From an uncultured Synergistales bacterium (GTDB taxonomy: Bacteria > Synergistota > Synergistia > Synergistales > Aminobacteriaceae), in the NCBI GenBank assembly GCA_905235395.1, contig CAJOLN010000018.1:1-33829 (forward strand): a DNA stretch of 33,829 nt, written 5' to 3'. The notes under the pieces were generated by a model. That model worked only from the letters and a program-made list of their open reading frames with translations, was not told where the DNA came from and made no database searches. A program made the position numbers and the translations under genes. Of this stretch, positions 9,118 to 16,607 are shown in pieces; position 1 is the stretch's first letter, and the number at the start of each line of letters is the position of its first letter.

Positions 9118-9550
9118 CGCGTGCTCGTCTCACAAGCTCATCACATCGGTTATTGCGTTCGTCTTCTGCATGGCCTTTCACCCAGTGCCATTTGACTTTA
9201 TGAATCTTCGTAAGCTCAATCAACTTCTCCCATAAATCTCGATTCAGCACATCACTTCCTGTTGAACTCTTCCAGTTTTTACGCTGCCAGTTTCTCAGCC
9301 AGCCTTTAACGAATGCATTTTGAAGATATGCAGAGTCAGTGTGAATGTCAACCTCGCATGAAGTTTTCAATGCTTCAAGTGCTTTTATCGCCGCAGTGAG
9401 TTCCATTCTGTTATTTGTTGTATCGCGTTCTGCACCATAAATCTCGCGTTCTGCATTATGAACAGGTGAATATAATATTGCCGCCCAGCCTCCAAGACCT
9501 GGATTAGGTGATGCTCCTCCGTCAGTGTAAATTATCACGTGAGGTTTCAT
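9104..9550 (-). CDS. rnhA: ribonuclease HI
   Basis: RNase HI cleaves the RNA strand of RNA-DNA hybrids. All four carboxylates are recognisable: D in IYTDGGASPNPG, E in NNRMELTAAI, D in HTDSAYL, and the late D in RNNRCDELV. The WVKGHAED segment supplies the conserved histidine loop. WLRNWQRKNWKSSTG matches the basic protrusion found in E. coli-type enzymes. I chose the ATG at 9550: it has GAGGA 5 bases upstream and lies one base after the stop of the DUF3084 gene. The frame could begin 4 codons earlier at a TTG (9562), which would overlap that stop. The 148-residue length is normal. Confidence 0.96.
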   Translation of the reverse strand: MKPHVIIYTDGGASPNPGLGGWAAILYSPVHNAEREIYGAERDTTNNRMELTAAIKALEALKTSCEVDIHTDSAYLQNAFVKGWLRNWQRKNWKSSTGSDVLNRDLWEKLIELTKIHKVKWHWVKGHAEDERNNRCDELVRRARDEII

Positions 9551-9551
9551 T

Positions 9552-10655
9552 TCATTCCTCAAAAATTATGTTTATCACAACAGGGCCTTCACTGTAGATA
9601 TCTCCAGAGGCAAGCGCACTTATGATTACGGATTCTTTTATATTGCTCAATGTCTCTACTGCATCAAAAAATGATTCTCCGTCGAGAGTTCCAACATTAT
9701 TGGTTGCAGGTTCAGGAATGATTCCGTCATTGATTGCCTTATTTTTCAGTTCTCTCAGGAAGTAGTGAAGTATCTCTTCAGGTGCTGCTTTACTGTCCTT
9801 GTCAAAAAATTTTCTGTACACTGCTTCTCCGTCATGATAAATGATTATGCTCGTACCTGTTTCAAATCTCACGGTTATTCTCATGTTGTCATCAAGCGCG
9901 GCATTCTCTCCAGATAACGCCCTGACATACTGCCTTGTATCTGCACTCTGAAGTTCACGAATCAATTTTTCTTCTTCGTCTGAATTGAATATTATTGGAA
10001 TATCACGAAGCCTCGAAAAAGATTGATCTGAAATTTTGGTTAGGGCATTCAGTCTCACCTGCTGTTTTAAAGTATTCAGTCCTGAAATGATTTCAAGCCT
10101 CGACATTCCAGATTCAAAAGCACGCTGGCCAAGAAGGATATTAGCATTCAGTGCAATAGATTCACTTCGCATAGTCTTCAAATCTTTCTTAAGCTGTTCA
10201 GATTCATCACGCATAACACGAAGCATAAATTCAAGCTCTCTTTTCTCCTGTTCGAGAATCAATTTGTCATTCTTCATCATGTCCAGTTCAAACCCAACGA
10301 TGTCCAGACTTGCGGAAGCCTCTGCGAAACTTAATCTCGTATGTTCAGCGTTGGCTTCACTCTGATTCAACTGGAACTGCAATTCATTCATCTGCTGTTT
10401 CAGAATCTTCATGCCGAAGAGTGCAGTGCGTACATCTTGCGACAATACAGACACGACTCCGAGAATGCAAAGTGCTATGAACGCTCCTGTTATTGCGGTT
10501 ATGAGCTGGCTTGTGCGTCTTGGCCTCAAACCGAAGAGTGATATTCGCTTCTTTCCGTATTTAGTGCCTATCGTGTCACCTGCTACAGCGAGTGCTGCAC
10601 TTCCGAATACGAGTGAGAGTATCAACAGCCAGTTAGTATCAGAGAGAAAACTCAA
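9552..10655 (-). CDS. DUF3084 domain membrane protein, function unknown
   Basis: This 367-residue protein belongs to the DUF3084 family, found mainly in Synergistetes and cyanobacteria, with no established function. The N-terminal membrane segment is followed by the family signature AGDTIGTKYGKKRISLFGLRPRRTSQLIT, given here in outline, and a second membrane helix (residues 49-70). Residues 75-165 form a long coiled coil rich in Glu, Gln, Leu and Lys. The C-terminal third is a globular domain of alternating strands, likely outside the cytoplasm. A TTG start at 10655 is preceded by GAGG about 10 bases upstream. Its position before rnhA, comF and murJ suggests an envelope role, but this is only context. 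Confidence 0.85.
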   Translation of the reverse strand: MSFLSDTNWLLILSLVFGSAALAVAGDTIGTKYGKKRISLFGLRPRRTSQLITAITGAFIALCILGVVSVLSQDVRTALFGMKILKQQMNELQFQLNQSEANAEHTRLSFAEASASLDIVGFELDMMKNDKLILEQEKRELEFMLRVMRDESEQLKKDLKTMRSESIALNANILLGQRAFESGMSRLEIISGLNTLKQQVRLNALTKISDQSFSRLRDIPIIFNSDEEEKLIRELQSADTRQYVRALSGENAALDDNMRITVRFETGTSIIIYHDGEAVYRKFFDKDSKAAPEEILHYFLRELKNKAINDGIIPEPATNNVGTLDGESFFDAVETLSNIKESVIISALASGDIYSEGPVVINIIFEE

Positions 10656-10661
10656 AATATT

Positions 10662-11514
10662 TCAGCCTCGATTCGTTTTGAAATGCATGAATGGTTCAAG
10701 CTCTGCTATAAGTACAGACGCAAATATCATTGCACATCCTATTGATGCCCTTATCGTTAATGTCTCACCGAGAAATATTATGCTGCTGAACAATCCGAAC
10801 ACAGATTCAAGGCTCATTATGATTGCGGCATGTGAGGGCTTTGCGTATTTCTGTGCGCATATCTGAATCATGTAGCACCCGAACGTACAGAATACAGTTG
10901 TGAATACAAGCTCATATATTCCGTTCATGCTGAGTATTTCATTTCGTGTCTCGAATATCAGTGACGTGATGAATGACAACACTGCAAGCGTAACGAACTC
11001 AATGAAACTGAGCGTAACGGGGTCACAGTCATAAGTGTAATGATTGATTGCGAGTATCTGAATCACATATTATCGTGAGAATATCGCCTATGTTCATCGG
11101 GCCTGTCATGTCATCACCAGTGAGAAAATACATTCCGATGACGCACAGGCACGCTGCAAAGAGCGTAATCCATCCTGGAAATACTTTCCTGAATGCCCAG
11201 ACCATTAACGGAACTATCAGAACGTATATTGCTGATATAAATGCAGAACGTCCTCCGCCTATGTATTGAAGGCCGACAGTCTGGCTTCCTATTGCTGCGA
11301 ACAGAAGTGCACCGATTATCATTCCTCCTTTGAGACACTTCCGAATCGATTCGTGAATCCTCCTGTGAAAAAATACATATACCATGAGTGCCGCAGTTCC
11401 GAATCTCAGAAATAAAAGCCAGCATATAGGATAAATATTCACGAGTATCTTCATTGTCGGGAAACTTAATCCCCAGAACATTGCGCAGTATAGAAGAGCT
11501 AAATCAGCAAGCAT
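10662..11514 (-). pseudogene. EamA/DMT family transporter, interrupted by a frameshift
   Basis: Drug/metabolite transporters of this family have two EamA repeats and ten membrane helices. The first repeat reads in one frame from ATG 11514 (LYCAMFWGLSFPTMKILV through GDILTIIC) and runs to a stop near 11029. The second repeat continues in the +1 frame from about 11064 (IQILAINHY through the end at 10662). The family normally has about five residues (of the type AFFFA) between the C and the IQI, so the sequence seems to have lost about 14 bases at 11060-11068. Joined, the protein would be about 283 residues against a usual 290-300. The start overlaps the DUF1015 stop as TAATG. Either a real inactivation or a sequence error; substrate unknown. 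Confidence 0.8.
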
Positions 11515-12719
11515 TATTTTATTCTCCTGGCTTCAAGATAGTAACGCTTCTCTTGTGCATGACCCATTGAAAATGTCTTTCTGGGCAGTACACCTGACTG
11601 AGAGATTATGCTGAAGAAATCACGTTTAGCATTTGAGTCGAATGCAGGCATTTCAAATCCAACACAGCCGGATTCATCTGCAAGTTTGCGAAGTGATTCT
11701 GTATCATGAATATAATCTATATCACAGCCTCTTTCATCAAGATATTTTTGCAGAACAATTAATGCTGAAGCTCCTTTTGATTTATCGATGAAAATTATTC
11801 CCTTCTTGCCGTGAAAATAGTAATTCAATGCCCATGAATTTTTTGTGCTTGTCCAACCTTTAACACATATTTGATTCTGAATCTCCGAAATAAATTCTTC
11901 TGGATTAATTCCCTTAACGATTCTGTGAATTGGTTCAAACTTCAATGCACCATCATGAATGTTTTCGAGTTCAACCATTGCGTAACGTGAAAGCTCAGAG
12001 GGTTTTTCAATGTAGCATGCTTTAGCTGCCGCAAGTGAATGATTCCCGTCACCTACAGCAAACGTCAATGACAATTCTTTTGCTTTTCGCTTAATGTATG
12101 AGTTCATTCGCGTGTTGAATGCTCTTGCATGTTCACCATTCATAAGCCAGCCGTCAATTTTTCCTCCGCCGAGCATGAGTTCAAAACCGTAAAGTTTCTT
12201 CATGCTGTGCTTTGAATGCTTCAAAGGTTCAATGAGAGTTTTCTTTTCATCATCGCAGAGGAGAATCACGTGTGAGAGTTCGAGTGCTGAATTTTCACGG
12301 ATAGTTTTGCGTGCAGGGATTCGTTCTTTCACTGTCTCTTCTGTTGCACGTATCCTTGATGATGTTCCTTCTCTATAATCATACTCTTCAAGGTCAATCA
12401 CTCCGACTACCCCGCGCCTTATTGAACCGTCAAGGAGTTCACGTTCAACATATACATATGAGTCTCTGTATTCAGTGAAGATTTTCTGTTCAAGATAACT
12501 ATTCATTGCGGCATTTATCTGTTCAATCTTCTGAAGCCCGGACTCATTCAGCATGGCCTCAGGAAGAATGAGATTGTATGCAGACGGTGAAGTACCTGCG
12601 ATTGATTGTACATTCTGCCAGTATTCAGGCTGTGATGTAAATTGATCGCAGGCAATAACTGCCCATTGAGATAAATCTTTTACGTTAGGCAGTAAGAAAT
12701 TTCCAGATGTGAATATGAT
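11514..12719 (-). CDS. DUF1015 family protein with an apparent non-canonical start codon
   Basis: This is a DUF1015 protein, whose biochemical role is not established. The first ATG in frame is at 12554, but in-frame sequence upstream is clearly conserved: FLLPNVKDLSQWAVIACDQ followed by FTSQPEYW and ILPEAML match the family N-terminus. The true start must therefore lie between 12717 and the in-frame TGA at 12723-12725. No ATG, GTG or TTG exists there. The ATC at 12717-12719 lies 8 bases after AAAGGA and 27 bases or so after a predicted transcription start, giving 401 residues, the family length; ATA at 12714 is the alternative. A one-base error that hides a normal start is also possible. The GDGNHSLAAAK motif is present in the middle. 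Confidence 0.72.
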   Translation of the reverse strand: MIFTSGNFLLPNVKDLSQWAVIACDQFTSQPEYWQNVQSIAGTSPSAYNLILPEAMLNESGLQKIEQINAAMNSYLEQKIFTEYRDSYVYVERELLDGSIRRGVVGVIDLEEYDYREGTSSRIRATEETVKERIPARKTIRENSALELSHVILLCDDEKKTLIEPLKHSKHSMKKLYGFELMLGGGKIDGWLMNGEHARAFNTRMNSYIKRKAKELSLTFAVGDGNHSLAAAKACYIEKPSELSRYAMVELENIHDGALKFEPIHRIVKGINPEEFISEIQNQICVKGWTSTKNSWALNYYFHGKKGIIFIDKSKGASALIVLQKYLDERGCDIDYIHDTESLRKLADESGCVGFEMPAFDSNAKRDFFSIISQSGVLPRKTFSMGHAQEKRYYLEARRIK

Positions 12720-12752
12720 TCTTCAAGTCCTTTCTTTGAGTTGCTGATAATA

Positions 12753-12781
12753 ATTTTATTTTGGCATTATAGACGCGTCAA
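12753..12781 (-). promoter_or_regulatory. promoter of the minus-strand operon
   Basis: On the minus strand TTGACG (12776-12781) and TAAAAT (12753-12758) are separated by exactly 17 bases, each matching the sigma-70 consensus at 5 of 6 positions. The predicted transcript would start near 12746 and reach the DUF1015 start after about 27 bases. No other convincing promoter is seen for the ten genes that follow. Confidence 0.65.
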
Positions 12782-12789
12782 TTCGTCTA
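12770..12789. promoter_or_regulatory. inverted repeat between divergent promoters, possible operator
   Basis: TAGACG (12770-12775) and CGTCTA (12784-12789) form a perfect 6-bp inverted repeat around an 8-base spacer. The left arm also forms GACGCGTC at 12772-12779. The repeat covers the -35 of the minus-strand operon and lies just upstream of the -10 for comEA, a position where a bound protein would affect both directions. No known operator is recognised. Confidence 0.35.
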
Positions 12790-12796
12790 GCTACGT

Positions 12797-12802
12797 TATA
12801 AT
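12797..12802 (+). promoter_or_regulatory. -10 element of the comEA-comEC promoter
   Basis: A perfect TATAAT lies 28 bases before the comEA start codon. There is no good -35 at 16-18 bases, so the promoter may be weak or need an activator, perhaps through the neighbouring inverted repeat. Confidence 0.4.
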
Positions 12803-12830
12803 CACTCTCATAAATTACAGGAGGAGAATC

Positions 12831-13515
12831 ATGCAGAAGTTTATTGAGCTTCATCGCAAAGAGATAATCACGGGAGCAGGAGTTTTATTGTTCATGACAG
12901 CCGGAGCACTTGCGATGTTAATTATGCCGTCAGAAAATTCACAGCCAGTTCATGAATCAAAACCTCAAACGCAGAATCAAATCACGGTCAGCGAACCAGA
13001 ACCTACTAAGCCCATAGTGAACGAAACAATCAGAGAGATATATGTGTACGTTACAGGAGCAGTGAAGAAGCCAGGCGTATATAAATTTCCAGAAGGCTCA
13101 AGGATATTTGAAGTTGTGGAGGCAGCAGGAGGATTCACATCAAAAGCAGACATTTCCAGAGACATTTTCAGACGCACAGCACATACACATTCCAGTGAAG
13201 GGAGAACGTCCACGCACAATCACGAATGCAAACGCAAATTCAGAAACGTATACGCATATAACAGTTCAGCCTGCGGAATCGAAATCATCAAAATCAAATG
13301 CGAAGTCGTCAGGCAATACAGGACTTGTTGATGTGAACAATGCATCAGAGAATGAGCTTCAGAGATTAAAGGGTGTAGGGCCAGCAATAGCGAAGAGGAT
13401 ATACGAATACAGACAGAAAAATGGAAAGTTTAAGAGTGTGGAAGATTTAATCAAAGTTCGCGGAATTGGGCCGGCCAAGCTCGAAAAAATGCGGTCACAG
13501 ATTTTAATACGCTGA
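12831..13515 (+). pseudogene. comEA: competence protein ComEA, interrupted by a frameshift
   Basis: ComEA is a membrane-anchored DNA receptor for natural transformation. The ATG at 12831 has AGGAGG 6 bases upstream. A single membrane helix (residues 10-33) is followed by an SLBB-type domain (YVYVTGAVKKPGVY, IFEVVEAAGGFTSKADI). Near 13160-13170 the reading must move to the +1 frame, where SDAQHIHIPVKGE completes the SLBB domain. It is followed by a linker and a helix-hairpin-helix DNA-binding pair (VDVNNASENELQRLKGVGP and VRGIGPAKLEKM). The break coincides with a tandem 12-base repeat, AGACATTTCCAG then AGACATTTTCAG. The residues usually found between ADIS and the DAQ-like strand are fewer than expected, so a short deletion is likely. 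Joined length is about 227 residues. The stop overlaps the comEC start as TGATG. Confidence 0.8.
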
Positions 13516-14915
13516 TGGAAATTATTAGATGTGCTCCTATGCTGGGAGTTCTTGCGGGTCTCGTATCTGGTCTTGCACTCTATGACAGGCTTGGAATTTA
13601 TGCTTTCATTATTGCAGTTCCTGTTGTGTATTCGGGAATCATGTTATGTTCTTACAAGCGCGAGTTCAAATCCCAATGGCAGATTTTCTTTGTCGCATTA
13701 ATCTTCACACTTATATGTTCACTCCAAATCTACAATGAAATCTCTCGTCCTCTTCATGAACCCGTAACTCTTAATGACGCATACGGAACAGTTGAATCGA
13801 TTCGTACATGGGGCAGAGGATATGCGGCAGTGATTGACGTTGATGATATTGGAAGTTATGTAAGCTGGAGGAGATTTGCGGACATAATGCCGGGCACACG
13901 AATCAAATTTGACGGTGCAACACGAAAATTCAAAACCTCGAATCATGACGGAAGTTTTGATGAGGAACGTTACTTCAGGGCACGAGGTGTATCAGGCTGG
14001 ATTAACATTCGCAATGTTCAGGAACTCCCGAAGAGATTCAGCATACCTTTAATGCGTTACAGGCTATTGAGAGCACTGACCATATACATGCCAAATCGAA
14101 CAGCATTATACTTAAAAGCGGCATGGCTTGGCGAACGAGATAATGAACTCAACAGGCAGCATGTGAAATGGGGAACGAGTCATCTTCTTGCGGTCTCAGG
14201 ATTTCATGTAGGGATTGTGATTCTGATTGCAAGTTATTTTTTCAGAAAGAATATTTTGATTCTCAGCGTAATTTTATGGGCGTATATTCTTCTCACTGGA
14301 GCTGCACCGAGTGCAATGCGTACGGGGTTAATGCTTCAGGTTGGATTATTGGCGAGAGTGTTTAAGCGTCCGATTATGGGAGTGAACAGTGTGTGTGTTG
14401 CAGGAGTTATTCTCTTATTGTGGAGACCATTTTTATTCTGGGATATTGGATTCAGATTGTCAGTTCTATCTGCTCTGACTTTGACGGCCATGTTCGATTT
14501 ACGCAAAGCATTTTGGTTTATGGTAAACACAGTAATATTTCTCGTTACGTTTCCACAGATTGCGAAGACATTTCAAACTGTGCCTCTCGTTGGAATCATT
14601 CTGAATCTATTTGCGCCCTTCTACTTTGGTTTTGCGTTTACGATTGCGTCTGCATGTGCAGTATTGAGACTGATGAACTTTCCGTTGTCAGAATATCTTG
14701 TGCTTGCGTCTGAAGGAATATTTATTATCTTTGAGAGACTTGCGGAATACATTGCGAATCATTTTACGTTTATCATGAACTGGAATTTTTTCACTGCATG
14801 GATTGGAACAGGTACACTGATTCTATTTCTGTGCAGATACTTTGACTTCTCATTGACCCGAACATTTATTCTTATGGCCGGAATAAGTTTTTTTGCGTTC
14901 ATAATCTTCATGTGA
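13515..14915 (+). CDS. comEC: short ComEC/Rec2-type DNA uptake channel
   Basis: ComEC forms the inner-membrane channel for incoming single-stranded DNA. Residues 1-60 hold membrane helices, residues 80-170 fit the OB-like DUF4131 domain, and the competence domain follows with the signature WGTSHLLAVSGFHVGI near residue 220 and PSAMRTGLML. Multiple helices run to the C-terminus. The 466-residue protein ends there, while full-length ComEC proteins (about 750 residues) continue into a metallo-beta-lactamase domain thought to degrade the non-transported strand. That domain is absent, and no frame downstream encodes it. ATG overlaps the comEA stop by one base, so the two are coupled. Confidence 0.88.
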   Translation: MEIIRCAPMLGVLAGLVSGLALYDRLGIYAFIIAVPVVYSGIMLCSYKREFKSQWQIFFVALIFTLICSLQIYNEISRPLHEPVTLNDAYGTVESIRTWGRGYAAVIDVDDIGSYVSWRRFADIMPGTRIKFDGATRKFKTSNHDGSFDEERYFRARGVSGWINIRNVQELPKRFSIPLMRYRLLRALTIYMPNRTALYLKAAWLGERDNELNRQHVKWGTSHLLAVSGFHVGIVILIASYFFRKNILILSVILWAYILLTGAAPSAMRTGLMLQVGLLARVFKRPIMGVNSVCVAGVILLLWRPFLFWDIGFRLSVLSALTLTAMFDLRKAFWFMVNTVIFLVTFPQIAKTFQTVPLVGIILNLFAPFYFGFAFTIASACAVLRLMNFPLSEYLVLASEGIFIIFERLAEYIANHFTFIMNWNFFTAWIGTGTLILFLCRYFDFSLTRTFILMAGISFFAFIIFM

Positions 14916-14924
14916 AATAAAATA

Positions 14925-14953
14925 TCCCCTGCTGAATCAATCACAACAGGGGA
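14925..14953. terminator. bidirectional terminator between comEC and guaB
   Basis: TCCCCTG (14925-14931) pairs perfectly with CAGGGGA (14947-14953) around a 15-base loop. T-rich sequence follows on the plus strand (ATAATTTTCATTTT) and on the minus strand (TATTTTATTT), so it can end both convergent genes. Confidence 0.8.
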
Positions 14954-14966
14954 ATAATTTTCATTT

Positions 14967-16478
14967 TCACTTTGTCCGTCTCACCGCTTCCTTCATCATT
15001 ACGTCATGTGCTCCTCCTTCAAGAAGTGCAACAGGTGATACGAGCGTCAATTTTGCTTTTTCTCTCATCTCGTGTAAATTCAGTGCGCCGCAGTTGCAGA
15101 ATGTAGATTTAATTTTGCTAAGTGTCTCCGTAACATTAACGCGTAAACTTCCTGCATAAGGCACATAACTATCAACGCCTTCTTCAAAAGACAATTTAGC
15201 CTGTGATGAATCACCTGAATCATAACGCTGCCAGTTCCGTGCTCTTGATGAACCTTCGCCCCAGTATTCTTTGACGTAATTCCCATTCACCATGACTTTA
15301 TTTGTGGGACTTTCATCGAAACGTGCAAAATATCTTCCCAACATACAGAAGTCAGCACCCATAGCAAGAGCTAATGTGATGTGATAATCCATAACGATGC
15401 CTCCGTCTGAACATATCGGTATGTATATTCCTGTTTCAGCATAATATTCATCTCTGGCCTTCGCAACTTCTATCACTGCTGTAGCCTGTCCTCTTCCGAT
15501 TCCTTTTGCCTCACGCGTAATGCATATTGAGCCTCCTCCGATTCCAACTTTCACGAAGTCTGCTCCATTCTCGACAAGGAATCTGAATCCGTCAGCGTCA
15601 ACTACATTGCCTCCTCCGACTTTCACATCATCGCCATATCTATCGCGAATCCATTTGAGAGTCCTCTTCTGCCATTCAGTGAAACCTTCAGATGAGTCTA
15701 TGCATAACACATCAACTCCTGCATTGATTAACGCAGGCACTCTCTCTTCATAGTCGCGCGTGTTTATTCCTGCACCTGTCATGTAACGTTTTTGCGAATC
15801 AAGAAGCTCTAACGGATTCTCTTTATGCATGTCGTAATCTTTTCTGAAAACGAACGCTACCATATTGCCTTCTGAATCGATAACGGGAAGTTGATTTAGT
15901 TTATGTTCCCAAAGAATATCATTTGCTTCGCTCAGGCTCAAACCGTCATGTGCAGCTATCACTTTGTCGATTGGGGTCATGAACTCCTTTACCTTTGCAT
16001 TGATATCCATTCTGCTAACGCGGTAATCTCTGCTCGTTATGATTCCTAACAGTTTACCCGTGAGACTTCCGTCATGTGTCACTGCAACTGTTGTGTGTCC
16101 AGTCTGCTCTTTGAGTGCGAGAATGTCCTTAAGTGTTTGTTCAGGGCCAATTGCTGAATCATTTGCAACGAAGCCTGCCTTATATCGTTTCACTTTCGCG
16201 ATCATTTCTGCCTGCTTATCGATTGGCTGTGAGCAGTATATGAATGATATGCCTCCTTCACGAGCAAGAGCAATTGCCATATTGTCATCTGAGACTGACT
16301 GCATGCTTGCTGATATTAACGGAATGTTTATGCTCAATGGTGCTTCTTCGCCTCGTCTGAACTTGCATAACGGTGTTCTCAATGAGACATTTGAAGGCAC
16401 GCAATTTTCTGATGAGTATGACGGGATTAACAGATACTCGGAGAATGTGTGAGAAGGTTCGGTGTAAAAATAGGCCAT
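14967..16478 (-). CDS. guaB: IMP dehydrogenase
   Basis: GuaB oxidises IMP to XMP with NAD, the first committed step to GMP. The 503-residue protein shows a (beta/alpha)8 barrel interrupted by two CBS domains (about residues 110-235, e.g. [10 protein letters not shown] and [21 protein letters not shown]). [22 protein letters not shown] marks the start of the barrel. [15 protein letters not shown] contains the catalytic cysteine, and the variant [18 protein letters not shown] is that of the clostridial-type IMPDH rather than the E. coli form. CSDGGI and [14 protein letters not shown] bind the nucleotide phosphate. The ATG at 16478 has an AGGAG 12 bases upstream, rather far. A 21-bp dyad lies just upstream. 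It faces comEC across a shared terminator. Confidence 0.95.
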   Translation of the reverse strand: MAYFYTEPSHTFSEYLLIPSYSSENCVPSNVSLRTPLCKFRRGEEAPLSINIPLISASMQSVSDDNMAIALAREGGISFIYCSQPIDKQAEMIAKVKRYKAGFVANDSAIGPEQTLKDILALKEQTGHTTVAVTHDGSLTGKLLGIITSRDYRVSRMDINAKVKEFMTPIDKVIAAHDGLSLSEANDILWEHKLNQLPVIDSEGNMVAFVFRKDYDMHKENPLELLDSQKRYMTGAGINTRDYEERVPALINAGVDVLCIDSSEGFTEWQKRTLKWIRDRYGDDVKVGGGNVVDADGFRFLVENGADFVKVGIGGGSICITREAKGIGRGQATAVIEVAKARDEYYAETGIYIPICSDGGIVMDYHITLALAMGADFCMLGRYFARFDESPTNKVMVNGNYVKEYWGEGSSRARNWQRYDSGDSSQAKLSFEEGVDSYVPYAGSLRVNVTETLSKIKSTFCNCGALNLHEMREKAKLTLVSPVALLEGGAHDVMMKEAVRRTK

Positions 16479-16512
16479 GTAAAAAAATTTCTCCTTTCAA
16501 AAAATTTTAGTG

Positions 16513-16533
16513 TGTATGATAACACCTCATACA
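16513..16533. promoter_or_regulatory. 7-bp inverted repeat upstream of guaB, possible operator
   Basis: TGTATGA (16513-16519) and TCATACA (16527-16533) form a perfect inverted repeat with a 7-base spacer, 35-55 bases before the guaB ATG. A TATCAT hexamer on the minus strand (16516-16521) overlaps one arm and could be a -10, although no good -35 is seen. It is AT-rich with no T-run, so a regulator-binding site is more likely than a terminator. No guanine riboswitch is recognised here. Confidence 0.4.
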
Positions 16534-16566
16534 TAAATAAATTTTCAGACAGTTACATAAAACAAA

Positions 16567-16591
16567 AGCCCCCCCGCTTTAACGGAAGGCT
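16567..16591 (-). terminator. rho-independent terminator of the surface protein gene
   Basis: Read on the minus strand, AGCCTTCCG pairs with CGGGGGGGCT (two G-U pairs and one bulged G) around a TTAAAG-like loop, followed by TTTTGTTTTA. It sits 17 bases after the stop codon at 16608. The seven-C run on the plus strand is part of this stem. Confidence 0.8.
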
Positions 16592-16607
16592 CAAATTTGA
16601 AATTTCG

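Noticed and set aside
10411-10866. 151-codon open frame on the plus strand
   Set aside because: It lies antisense across the start of the DUF3084 gene and the end of the EamA gene, both supported by family motifs, and has no ribosome site or recognisable motif.
11029-13171. Programmed +1 frameshifting in the EamA gene and comEA
   Set aside because: No known slippery site or in-frame stop of the RF2 type lies at the junctions, and both proteins seem to lack residues there, which fits deletions better.
16479-16566. Guanine riboswitch before guaB
   Set aside because: The conserved three-way-junction sequences are not present; only a short simple dyad is seen.
16569-16575. Seven-C run as a second contingency tract
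   Set aside because: It lies in the stem of a terminator after the stop codon, so slippage there would not affect any frame.
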